Assembly: GCF_049116215.1 (NCBI RefSeq)
Contig: NZ_JAGDZB010000001.1
Span: 310,001-374,000, forward strand
Reading direction: 5' to 3'
Origin: Shimia sp049116215
GTDB lineage: Bacteria; Pseudomonadota; Alphaproteobacteria; Rhodobacterales; Rhodobacteraceae
Length of the DNA stretch: 64,000 nucleotides
Part shown: positions 35,479 to 43,035 of the stretch, one piece after another
Layout: every line of letters begins with the position of its first letter
How positions within the stretch are numbered: the stretch's first letter is position 1
Notes under the pieces: generated by a model
What the model was told of the DNA's origin: nothing
The model's database searches: none
Seen by the model: only the letters and a program-made list of their open reading frames with translations
Position numbers and translations under genes: made by a program

Positions 35479-37161
35479 TTATTGGTAATGCTTCTTGCGT
35501 GACATTTTTCCAATGCCGGGGTTCAAGCTGTTGGTCGGGTCGACAGATTTGTAGAAGGCCGCGAGGTCTGGCTTCGCCGCATAAAGGTGGCCAACGTTGT
35601 GTTCAGCCGGATATTCCGCACCGCGTTGATCGAGGATCTCCAGCATTGCCAATTTGAGCGCCTTGGGGTCACATCCCTTTTTCACAATATAGTCCTGATG
35701 CAGCACATGGCACATAAAGTGCCCGTAGTAGAGCTTGCTGACCAGTTGATCGGTGATCTTCTTGGGCAGGGTTTCAAACCAATCTTCATCATTGCGGCGC
35801 AGGGCGATGTCGAGTGCGATGATGTCCTCGACCTCTGCACTGTGCACATTCATGTAGCGCACGGCGGCGCCTGCGGCGGCAAAACGCAGGAGACCGGCCA
35901 TTTTGGCTTCGCGGTCGTCACATTCAAAGAAATCAAGCGCGCCATTGGTGGTCATTTCAGTCAGGAGCACACGCGCCTCGTCGATGCCGCCGTCCCGCAT
36001 TTTCAGGATCAGATGGTGTGAATACGCCTTGCGGAAGGCGCGCATGCGTTTGGGCACCACATTTGGCCAGAGGCGGGCGGCAAACTGCATGAACTTGTCG
36101 GTGAAATGGGTCAGACCCGGCACGTTTTGTAAGCGGGCGTCGACCGCGCCTTTGAGGGCAAAGAAGGTGGGCAGACGGTCGGTGCCCAGTTTGTCGATCA
36201 TCACCATGGTGTCTTTGCCGTAGACGTCGGAGAGGTCAAACACGTCCTCATGCAGGTACTCGGCGCTGACCGGCAGGGTTTTGAAATCCTTCAGAATGCG
36301 ACGGCGCAGGGTGCCCAATGCCGCTGTGTCGGAGGCCGCGACATAAAACGTCTTTTCCGCATCGTTCCTGGCATATGTGTCCAGGCGCACGGCAAAGACG
36401 GCAAGTTTACCTGCACAGCCTGCGGCCTCGTAGAGGCGGGACTTGTCGGCATTGAACCGCGCCGGGCTGTCGGCGTCGACATCCCGAACGCGGCGGGCAT
36501 AATCCGTGTCGGAGGCGCGGCGGTTGTCATCATGAATGTCTTCTGGCGTGAAAGCGCCGGATTGCAAATTGGTCAGGATCTCCTCTGGCGAGGCGCCGAG
36601 GTCAATGCCGAGATGGTTGACCAATTGCAGCTCGCCCGCCTCGGTGATCTGCGCAAAGACGGAGAGCTCCGTGTAGCTGGGACCACGTTCCACAAGCGCG
36701 CCGCCGGAGTTGTTGCAGACACCGCCCACCACAGAGGCGCCGATGCAGGAGGAACCAATCACCGAGTGTGGTTGACGGCCAATGGGTGCGAGCAGCTTTT
36801 CCAGCTTGAACAATGTCGAGCCGGGGAAGGAAATTACCTGTTTGCCGTCTTTGATGAGTTGGATGTCATCCATGCGGCGGGTGTTGATCAACACAACCTC
36901 ACGGTCATAGGTGCCCTTGGGGGTAGAGCCTTCGGTCAGGCCGGTGTTGGCGGCCTGCATGATGACAATTTTGTCGGCCGCCACACAGGCTTGCAGCACT
37001 TTCCATTGCTCCAGAAGCGTCGCCGGCTGCACCACAGCGAGCGCGTCGCCTTCACCGGAGCGGAAGCCTTTGCGGAAACGCTGCGTGCGGCGTGCGCCGG
37101 TCAATACGTGACGCTTGCCAACAATTTTGCGCAGCTGCGCGATCAAGTGATCTTCGCACAT
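35479..37161 (-). CDS. dld: Quinone-dependent D-lactate dehydrogenase
   Basis: A 560-residue FAD enzyme of the membrane-associated Dld type, which oxidises D-lactate to pyruvate and passes electrons to quinone. The PCMH FAD domain is seen in VVQPATLLEQWKVLQACVAADKI, MQAANTGLTEGSTP and IGSSCIGASVVGGVCNNSGGALVERG. The C-terminal cap and membrane-binding region include HHLILKMRDGG and NVGHLYAAKPDLAAFYKSVDPTNSLNPGIGKMSR (hallmark DPTNSLNPGIGK). ATG 37161 is preferred: GAGGG lies 4-5 nt upstream, while longer starts lack a site. A palindromic operator candidate is upstream. Confidence 0.9.
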   Translation of the reverse strand: MCEDHLIAQLRKIVGKRHVLTGARRTQRFRKGFRSGEGDALAVVQPATLLEQWKVLQACVAADKIVIMQAANTGLTEGSTPKGTYDREVVLINTRRMDDIQLIKDGKQVISFPGSTLFKLEKLLAPIGRQPHSVIGSSCIGASVVGGVCNNSGGALVERGPSYTELSVFAQITEAGELQLVNHLGIDLGASPEEILTNLQSGAFTPEDIHDDNRRASDTDYARRVRDVDADSPARFNADKSRLYEAAGCAGKLAVFAVRLDTYARNDAEKTFYVAASDTAALGTLRRRILKDFKTLPVSAEYLHEDVFDLSDVYGKDTMVMIDKLGTDRLPTFFALKGAVDARLQNVPGLTHFTDKFMQFAARLWPNVVPKRMRAFRKAYSHHLILKMRDGGIDEARVLLTEMTTNGALDFFECDDREAKMAGLLRFAAAGAAVRYMNVHSAEVEDIIALDIALRRNDEDWFETLPKKITDQLVSKLYYGHFMCHVLHQDYIVKKGCDPKALKLAMLEILDQRGAEYPAEHNVGHLYAAKPDLAAFYKSVDPTNSLNPGIGKMSRKKHYQ

Positions 37162-37169
37162 GAGACCCT

Positions 37170-37196
37170 CACACCGTAAATACATCTGCCGGTGTG
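37170..37196 (-). promoter_or_regulatory. Leader hairpin just before the dld ribosome site
   Basis: CACACCG (37170-37176) and CGGTGTG (37190-37196) form a 7-bp perfect stem immediately upstream of the GAGGG of dld. Its place next to the ribosome site suggests an effect on translation or mRNA stability. Confidence 0.35.
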
Positions 37197-37267
37197 GATG
37201 ACACATGCCAATGGCACCGGCGGGTGCGGTTTGCGACAGCTGTGCCGTTGGGTCAAGCGCGCAGGAT

Positions 37268-37302
37268 AATTGGTCTAGAAATGTGACCAAATTGATATAT
37301 CA
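37268..37302 (-). promoter_or_regulatory. Operator candidates upstream of dld
   Basis: TTGGTC (37270-37275) and GACCAA (37285-37290) form an inverted repeat with a 9-bp spacer, resembling GntR/FCD-type (LldR, PdhR) half-sites. It is followed directly by the 10-bp palindrome TGATATATCA (37293-37302). They lie 107-141 bp upstream of the dld start, within the only gap between dld and the short crotonase gene. Confidence 0.4.
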
Positions 37303-37315
37303 GGGGTTTTGGGTA

Positions 37316-37927
37316 TCACAGACACATCCGCTTAATACCCGAAGCGATCTCCGGTTTGGCCGCAAGCGTGTCCGCCGCGATCTCTTGCGCCACAGTGACA
37401 ACATCCTCTGCGGGCACGATACGTTCGATCAGACCGTAGGTGCGCGCTTCCTCTGCTGTGAGTTTCTGTCCTCCCATCAACATAAGCTTGGCGCGGGCTG
37501 GCCCAACCAAAGCGGCAAGGCGGGCCGGATCGGAAGGTTGCGGCAAGTATCCAAGCTTCATCACCGGATAGAAAAACTTGGCATGTGGCGCGGCGATGCG
37601 GATGTCACAGGCCAACGCCATGCCGTTCGCACCGCCCGCCAAAGTGCCGTTTAGGGCTGCGATGGTCAGACCGGGCAGCGCCGCAACGGCGCCGGACAAC
37701 CGCTCCCAAACCGCGCTCGTGGCCAGGCCTGCACGGGCCTCGTCCAGGTCAGCGCCAGCGGAGAAAACCTTGCCGGTGCCGGTGAGGATCAGCGCGCGGG
37801 CCTCTTGGGCGGACTCAGCAATTTCGGCAAGCTCCGTGAGCATGGTTTCGGTCAGAGAATTGGCTTTCTCAGGGCGGTTGATGGTCACCAGCCACAGGCC
37901 GCTGTTGTCTTTGGTCAACTCAATCAT
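37316..37927 (-). CDS. Short enoyl-CoA hydratase/isomerase-family protein
   Basis: A 203-residue crotonase-fold protein. It shows the opening LWLVTINRPEKANSLTETM, the oxyanion-hole segment FSAGADLDEARAG, and the second oxyanion loop ALNGTLAGGANGMALACDIRIA, followed by LGYLPQPSD. Full enzymes have about 255-270 residues; this one stops after LAAKPEIASGIKRMCL, lacking the C-terminal trimerisation helices. It may be a naturally short form or a 3'-truncated gene. ATG 37927 matches the family start MIELTKD. The substrate is unknown. Confidence 0.75.
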   Translation of the reverse strand: MIELTKDNSGLWLVTINRPEKANSLTETMLTELAEIAESAQEARALILTGTGKVFSAGADLDEARAGLATSAVWERLSGAVAALPGLTIAALNGTLAGGANGMALACDIRIAAPHAKFFYPVMKLGYLPQPSDPARLAALVGPARAKLMLMGGQKLTAEEARTYGLIERIVPAEDVVTVAQEIAADTLAAKPEIASGIKRMCL

Positions 37928-38149
37928 GTCTGTCTCACTTTGCGCGATAGGCCGGATTTGCCGCCCGAAGGCTGTTTTTTGCCGACGCGCGTCAGAAAGC
38001 AACCTGTTGGAATGTTTGATTTCCCTTGAAGTAAGGCGAACATGGCGAGGCGTCCACCCTAAGCGAAAAAACCCGCTGGTTTGACCCTTGACCCTGCCCC
38101 ATCGAAGACCCAGTCTTAAGGGGAAGGCTTTGAAAAGGTAGATAAGTTG

Positions 38150-39655
38150 ATGCAGATTTCAGCACCCCGCATTTTCACAACCACGGCTTTGGCCACGGTT
38201 TTTTGCGCCCAAGCCGCTTGGGCAGACGTTACCGCAGACGAGGTTTGGACCAACTGGCGTGACTCGATGACTGGTTTTGGCTACGAGCTTTCGGCCAGCG
38301 AAAGCACCGAGGGCGATGTTCTAACCGTGAATGGTCTGGCGATGTCGATGGACATTCCGGAAGAAGATGCCACCGTGGCGATCGACTTGGGCAGCATCGC
38401 ATTTGAGAATGTCGGCGACGGCACCGTGCGGGTTGTTGTGCCAGAAAACGCGCCGATCCTCGTGAAGCTTCTGGATGACACAGAGACGGTTGAAATTGCG
38501 CTGACCATGTCGTCCGCCGACATGAAAAACATCGTGTCCGGCACAGCAGAAGCCATGATTTACGACTATGCCGCAAGCAAACTGGACCTAGTGGTCGACA
38601 GCATTGTTGTGGACGGTGAAACCGTGCCGGACATGGACATTGCGCTGACTTTTGCGGATTTTGCGGGACGGTCCCAGACCACGTTTGGCGATGTGATCAG
38701 TAGCGTCCAAAAAGGCAGCATCGGCAATGTGTCCTTGATCGCCAAAGGCGTTGATCCAGACTCCGGTGAGAACTTTGACGTGTCCGTAACCGGCGCAGGT
38801 CTGGAAGTTGACGGTACGGCCAGCGTGCCAACCGGCGACTATGGCGAAGACGTAGCCGCATTTTTTGCGGACGGATTTGCGATTGAAGGCAGCTACTCGC
38901 TGCAATCCTCCACCATGAATGTAAACTTCATGGAAGACGGCACTCCAGGCTCTCTGGCCTACACCAGCGGCCCGGCCGTCGTTGGGGTTGATATGGACAG
39001 CGAAGGCATGGCCTACGACGGCACCGTCACCAATGTTGCGTTGAATGTGGCCAGCCCTGAATTCCCGCTGCCAATTGACGTCAGTTTTGGCGAAATGGGC
39101 TATGGCTTTGCCGTGCCTTTGGCCGCTTCTGACGAGCAACAGGAATTTGGCCTCACCGTAAAAATGCTGGATCTGAGCGTATCTGAAATGCTGTGGGGCA
39201 TGTTTGACCCCGGTCAGGTGCTGCCGCGTGACCCAGCCAACTTGCTGGTGGACGTGAGTGGTCTTGCAACTGTGGCAATCGACATCCTGACCTTGGATGA
39301 CGACAGCCCGGAAATCCCTGGCGAGCTGAACTCCCTGAACATCAACGACATCCAGCTGAACCTTGCTGGCGCAGCGGTGGAAGGTGCGGGCAGCTTCACC
39401 TTTGACAACACCGACATGGAAAGCTTTGACGGTTTCCCACGTCCTGAAGGCAGCCTGGACGTCAAAATTGCCGGTATCAACGGGCTGATGGACAAGCTGA
39501 TCTCCATGGGTCTGCTGCCAGAGGAACAGGCGATGGGTGCCCGCATGATGATGGGCATGTTCACCCAGCCAGGTGACGGCGACGACACGCTGGTCTCCAA
39601 GATCGAAGTCAACGACAAGGGCCAGGTTCTGGCCAACGGGCAGCGCTTGAAGTAA
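38150..39655 (+). CDS. DUF2125 periplasmic protein
   Basis: A 501-residue secreted protein with a cleavable signal peptide (TTTALATVFCAQAAWA, cleavage near residue 26). The body is low in charge and built of repeating beta-strand units, such as VDSIVVDGETVPDMDIALTF and LEVDGTASVPTGDYG, characteristic of DUF2125, a proteobacterial family of unknown role probably at the outer membrane. It is acidic. ATG 38150 with AAGGT upstream is preferred to TTG 38147. A strong terminator follows. Confidence 0.8.
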   Translation: MQISAPRIFTTTALATVFCAQAAWADVTADEVWTNWRDSMTGFGYELSASESTEGDVLTVNGLAMSMDIPEEDATVAIDLGSIAFENVGDGTVRVVVPENAPILVKLLDDTETVEIALTMSSADMKNIVSGTAEAMIYDYAASKLDLVVDSIVVDGETVPDMDIALTFADFAGRSQTTFGDVISSVQKGSIGNVSLIAKGVDPDSGENFDVSVTGAGLEVDGTASVPTGDYGEDVAAFFADGFAIEGSYSLQSSTMNVNFMEDGTPGSLAYTSGPAVVGVDMDSEGMAYDGTVTNVALNVASPEFPLPIDVSFGEMGYGFAVPLAASDEQQEFGLTVKMLDLSVSEMLWGMFDPGQVLPRDPANLLVDVSGLATVAIDILTLDDDSPEIPGELNSLNINDIQLNLAGAAVEGAGSFTFDNTDMESFDGFPRPEGSLDVKIAGINGLMDKLISMGLLPEEQAMGARMMMGMFTQPGDGDDTLVSKIEVNDKGQVLANGQRLK

Positions 39656-39679
39656 GCGCTTCGCCACCAAAAATATTCA

Positions 39680-39709
39680 AGGCCGTGGGACTTTCCCGCG
39701 GCCTTTTTT
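39680..39709 (+). terminator. Intrinsic terminator of the DUF2125 gene
   Basis: GGCCGTGGGA (39681-39690), loop CTT, TCCCGCGGCC (39694-39703), then TTTTTT (39704-39709). Ten base pairs with one G-T wobble. Confidence 0.9.
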
Positions 39710-39809
39710 GTTGGCGGCAAGACGTCGCGTTCAATGCCTCATTCCCCCACTGGACGTTGCGGCAAGCGCGGCCTAGTCTCGCCTTCAAATCAGCAAAAGG
39801 ACCTGCGTC

Positions 39810-40673
39810 ATGGCGACCGGCACAAACATCCGCACCTATTACAACGGCACTTGGCATGACGGCGATTTGTCCATCATCCGCGCTGCGGATCACGGCGCAT
39901 GGCTGGGCTCCACCGTATTTGACGGCGCGCGACTGGTGAACGGTTTAACACCCGATCTGGACAAACACTGCGCACGCACCAACCGTTCCGCTGAGGCGCT
40001 GATGTTGACGCCCACAATCTCCACCGAAGACATGGTGGCCATCGTGCAGGAAGGTTTGAAAGCCTACGCGCCCGGCGCGGCTGTGTATATCCGCCCGATG
40101 TATTGGGGACTGGATGGCGATGCGACGGCGATTGTACCCAGCGCCGACACCACAGGGTTTGCTGTGTGTCTTGAGGAAATTCCAATGGCGGCACCGGATG
40201 CTGCGGTGTCCCTCTGCAAAACGCAATTCCGCCGTCCGGTTTTGGAAAGTGCAGTTGTGAACGCCAAGGCAGGCTGCCTCTATCCCAACAACGCGCGGAT
40301 GTTGCGGGAAGCACGTCTGAAAGGGTTCAACAACACGCTGACCTGTGATGCGATGGGCAATGTGGCCGAAACTGCCACCTCCAATGTATTTATGGTGCGC
40401 GACGGCGAGGTGTTCACCCCGATTCCAAATGGCACCTTCTTGGCGGGCATCACCCGCGCGCGACACATCGAAAACCTGCGCGCAGATGGCGTGACGGTAC
40501 ATGAAACCATTTTGGGTTATGGCGACTTTGAGGAGGCGGATGAGATCTTCTTGTCCGGCAACATGAGCAAAGTCACGCCGGTGAAGGCTTTTGAAGATCA
40601 TCAGTATCAGATTGGTCCGGTCACCCGCCGTGTGCGTGAGTTGTATTGGGACTGGGCCGCGACCACTGCGTAA
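39810..40673 (+). CDS. Class IV aminotransferase (branched-chain-amino-acid aminotransferase-like)
   Basis: A 287-residue PLP enzyme of the IlvE/DAAT group. Hallmarks are ADHGAWLGSTVFDGARL at the start, the PLP-binding Lys153 in VVNAKAGCLYPNNARML, the EADEIFLSGNMSKVTPV cofactor region, and NVAETATSNVFMV. It most likely moves the amino group of leucine, isoleucine or valine, though D-amino-acid aminotransferases share this fold. It is transcribed alone, 154 bp after the DUF2125 gene. Confidence 0.8.
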   Translation: MATGTNIRTYYNGTWHDGDLSIIRAADHGAWLGSTVFDGARLVNGLTPDLDKHCARTNRSAEALMLTPTISTEDMVAIVQEGLKAYAPGAAVYIRPMYWGLDGDATAIVPSADTTGFAVCLEEIPMAAPDAAVSLCKTQFRRPVLESAVVNAKAGCLYPNNARMLREARLKGFNNTLTCDAMGNVAETATSNVFMVRDGEVFTPIPNGTFLAGITRARHIENLRADGVTVHETILGYGDFEEADEIFLSGNMSKVTPVKAFEDHQYQIGPVTRRVRELYWDWAATTA

Positions 40674-40739
40674 CGCGGCAGAAAGAAACATTGCGCCCCA
40701 AGGCGCTAGGCGGCATGATCGCGGAAACGGAGGGGCAAT

Positions 40740-41195
40740 ATGCGCAAGTTTCTCGTGGTGCTGGATGACAGCCGGGAGTGTCTGAATGCGATGCGGTTTG
40801 CAGCGATGCGGGCCGCGCGCACTGGTGGCGGCGTGAAAATCCTGTCGATCATCCCGCCGGAAGAGTTCAACCACTGGATTGGCGTCAGCGATTTGATGCG
40901 CGAAGAAACGCGGGAGCGGATCGAGGTGCATTACGAGGTGTTTGCCAAGTGGATGCGCGACCGTCAGGGCGTCGATCCTGAACTCAAGATCCGCGAAGGT
41001 GAGGCGGTCAACGAAATCCTCGCAGAGATCAAGGAAGACGCGGAAATTGGCGTTCTGGTGCTGGGGGCGGGAAATGACCGTAAGGGGCCGGGACCACTGG
41101 TCTCACAGCTCTCGCGCAGCTCCGGCAGTTTGCCGGTTCCAATCACCGTGGTGCCAGGAGATCTGACTAAGGAACAGCTGGAAGCTGTGACTTAA
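40740..41195 (+). CDS. UspA-family universal stress protein
   Basis: A 151-residue Usp-fold protein. It opens with the strand FLVVLDDSRECLNAMRFAAMRA and closes with the ATP-binding loop VLGAGNDRKGPGPLVSQL, a G-2x-G-9x-G-S-like variant, then VPITVVPGDLT. Such proteins help cells survive starvation or stress by mechanisms that vary. A short insertion of charged residues (REETRERIEVHYEVFAKWMRDR, here only noted as a long helix at 45-75) is typical of the alphaproteobacterial form. Confidence 0.8.
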   Translation: MRKFLVVLDDSRECLNAMRFAAMRAARTGGGVKILSIIPPEEFNHWIGVSDLMREETRERIEVHYEVFAKWMRDRQGVDPELKIREGEAVNEILAEIKEDAEIGVLVLGAGNDRKGPGPLVSQLSRSSGSLPVPITVVPGDLTKEQLEAVT

Positions 41196-41218
41196 GAGTC
41201 TCCGCGACCAAACCTCAG

Positions 41219-41235
41219 TTTAGAATGAATCTAAA
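41219..41235. promoter_or_regulatory. Irr-type iron-control box upstream of nfuA
   Basis: TTTAGAATGAATCTAAA matches the Irr consensus TTTAGAA-N3-TTCTAAA with one mismatch, within a perfect GTTTAGA-N5-TCTAAAC palindrome at 41218-41236. A TTGACT at 41238-41243 directly downstream could be the -35 of nfuA, so Irr binding would touch the promoter. It begins 73 bp before the nfuA start. Confidence 0.65.
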
Positions 41236-41291
41236 CCTTGACTAATGCCCATCGCAGGCGCATATCAATTCCCGATAGGAAAGGTCTGCCA

Positions 41292-41855
41292 ATGTTCATT
41301 CAAACAGAATCCACGCCAAACCCCGCCACGTTGAAATTCCTGCCCGGTCAGACCGTGCTGGAAATGGGCACCGCCGATTTCCCAACAGCGGACGGCGCGG
41401 CGGCCTCTCCTTTGGCGACCCGCATTTTTGCGGTGAACGGTGTGGCTGGCGTTTTCTTTGGCAATGATTTTGTCACCGTAACCAAGGCAGATGGTATTGA
41501 GTGGGATCACATCAAACCCTCCATTCTTGGCGCGATCATGGAGCACTTCCAGTCCGGCCAGCCGGTTTTGGCGGGTGATGCGGCGGCACCTTCGGGTCAC
41601 GCAGAGCACACCGGTGAAGATGGTGAGATTGTTGGCCAGATCAAAGAGCTTCTGGACACCCGCGTGCGTCCAGCTGTGGCACAGGATGGTGGCGACATCA
41701 CCTTCCACGGGTTTGATCGCGGCGTTGTCTACCTGCACATGCAAGGCGCCTGCGCGGGTTGCCCGTCCTCCACGCTAACCCTGAAAATGGGCATCGAGAA
41801 CCTGCTGCGTCACTACATCCCGGAAGTGACCGAAGTGCGCCCAGTAGCGGTGTAA
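41292..41855 (+). CDS. Fe-S scaffold/carrier NfuA-type protein
   Basis: A 187-residue protein of the NfuA/NifU-C kind. The N-terminal domain (MFIQTESTPNPATLKF to about residue 95) is the Nfu-specific domain and the C-terminal NifU domain (residues 113-187) carries the cluster-binding CAGC motif (Cys154, Cys157) in MQGACAGCPSST. It carries iron-sulphur clusters to client enzymes. ATG 41292 is chosen from the conserved N-terminus; a GTG/TTG start at 41238 is unlikely. The Irr-type box upstream suggests iron control. Confidence 0.9.
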   Translation: MFIQTESTPNPATLKFLPGQTVLEMGTADFPTADGAAASPLATRIFAVNGVAGVFFGNDFVTVTKADGIEWDHIKPSILGAIMEHFQSGQPVLAGDAAAPSGHAEHTGEDGEIVGQIKELLDTRVRPAVAQDGGDITFHGFDRGVVYLHMQGACAGCPSSTLTLKMGIENLLRHYIPEVTEVRPVAV

Positions 41856-41864
41856 GCCACGGGC

Positions 41865-42455
41865 ATGACCAACCCTCTGGTTCTGAGTTTTGACACATCG
41901 GCCGCGCATGTCGCGGCCGCTTTGCTGTGCGGAGATGAGATCGTCGCGCGCAAGGTTGAAGAAATGAAGCGCGGACAAGCCGAACGGCTGATGCCGCTGC
42001 TGGAAGAAGTTCTGGCAGAAGGCGGCAAGACCTTTGCCGATCTCGATACAATTGGCGTCGGCGTCGGGCCGGGCAATTTTACCGGCATTCGGATTTCGGT
42101 GTCCGCGGCACGTGGATTGGCGCTAGGGCTGAGCATTCCAGCCGTCGGCGTGAACAGCTTTGACGCGATTGAATCCGGATTGAGTGGCGACGGTGTGGCC
42201 ATGGTTAGCGCCCCCCGTGGCCAAGGGTATTTGTTCCCGAAAGAGGGCACACCTTATTTGGCCTCTGAAGACGAGCTGGCGCAGATCGCGCAAGGAACGC
42301 CTCTTGTGACACCGGAAGCCACAAGCCTCGTGGAACAGATCGCGCGATTGGCGGCGCAACGGTACCAAGACAACCCTGCCCGACCTGCCCCGCTCTACAT
42401 CAAACCAGCGGACGCGGCCCCGCCCAAAGACCCGGCACCGGTGATCCTGCCATGA
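41865..42455 (+). CDS. tsaB: tRNA threonylcarbamoyladenosine protein TsaB
   Basis: A 196-residue actin-like ATPase-fold protein. Hallmarks are LVLSFDTSAAHVAAAL at the start, MPLLEEVLAEGGKTFADLDTIGVGVGPGNFTGIRIS, whose core GVGPGNFTGIR is diagnostic of TsaB/YeaZ. TsaB partners TsaD in making t6A in tRNAs that read ANN codons. It overlaps rimI by 4 bp, the usual pairing. Confidence 0.9.
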   Translation: MTNPLVLSFDTSAAHVAAALLCGDEIVARKVEEMKRGQAERLMPLLEEVLAEGGKTFADLDTIGVGVGPGNFTGIRISVSAARGLALGLSIPAVGVNSFDAIESGLSGDGVAMVSAPRGQGYLFPKEGTPYLASEDELAQIAQGTPLVTPEATSLVEQIARLAAQRYQDNPARPAPLYIKPADAAPPKDPAPVILP

Positions 42456-42865
42456 CGCCAGAGGCGATGGCGGCGATTTATGCGGCCGCTTTCCCCCACA
42501 GCCGAGCTTGGAGTGCTGCTGAAATTTCAGACATGTTGGCCTCTCCTTTAACCTTTGCCATCTCGGGTGACGTTGGGTTCGCTTTGGGGCGGGTGATCGC
42601 GGATGAAGCGGAGCTGTTGACCATCGCAGTGACGCCAGATCATCAGGGCCAAGGTTTGGGCCTTATTTTGCTGGACCAATTTGAAACCGAATCAAAAACA
42701 CGCGGAGCGTGTTGGGCCATTTTGGAGGTCGCGCAGGACAACGCAGCTGCGCTTGCGCTCTATACACGGGCGGGCTACGAAATCTGCGGTGAGCGGCCTA
42801 GCTACTACAGCAGACCGGACGGAGAGCAAATCACTGCCAGCCTTATGAAAAAGGCGTTAAGGTAG
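42452..42865 (+). CDS. rimI: RimI-type GNAT acetyltransferase
   Basis: A 137-residue GNAT enzyme. The acetyl-CoA loop is VTPDHQGQGLGLILLDQF (Q/R-x-x-G-x-G/A) near residue 68 and the C-terminal ALALYTRAGYEICGERPSYYS is typical of RimI, which acetylates the N-terminus of ribosomal protein S18. The match is by motif and by its coupling to tsaB (ATGA overlap), an arrangement seen widely. A different acceptor cannot be excluded. Confidence 0.8.
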   Translation: MTPEAMAAIYAAAFPHSRAWSAAEISDMLASPLTFAISGDVGFALGRVIADEAELLTIAVTPDHQGQGLGLILLDQFETESKTRGACWAILEVAQDNAAALALYTRAGYEICGERPSYYSRPDGEQITASLMKKALR

Positions 42866-42901
42866 CTGTAGGTGTGATTCGAGATTGGTCATTTTTGCCC
42901 A

Positions 42902-42931
42902 AACGGTCAAAAAACCGTTGACGCTAACGGT
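42902..42931. promoter_or_regulatory. Three-half-site operator, 12-bp period, upstream of the nucleoside importer
   Basis: AACGGT (42902-42907), ACCGTT (42914-42919) and AACGGT (42926-42931) are spaced by exactly 6 bp, giving two overlapping inverted repeats. The array covers the candidate -35 element at 42918-42923 and is therefore placed for repression. Confidence 0.6.
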
Positions 42932-42946
42932 CTCAATCGCCTTAGT
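42918..42946 (+). promoter_or_regulatory. Candidate promoter of the BMP importer operon
   Basis: TTGACG at 42918-42923 is a good -35; after 17 bp, CTTAGT at 42941-42946 is a weak -10 element. It would start transcription about 85 bp upstream of the BMP gene. The half-site array overlaps it. Confidence 0.45.
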
Positions 42947-43035
42947 AACACGATGATCCGGCGGGATCTAAACAATAGACGGGACGGCAGCTCGCCAAAA
43001 CAACGACCGACCCGCTCAATATATGGGAGACATTT

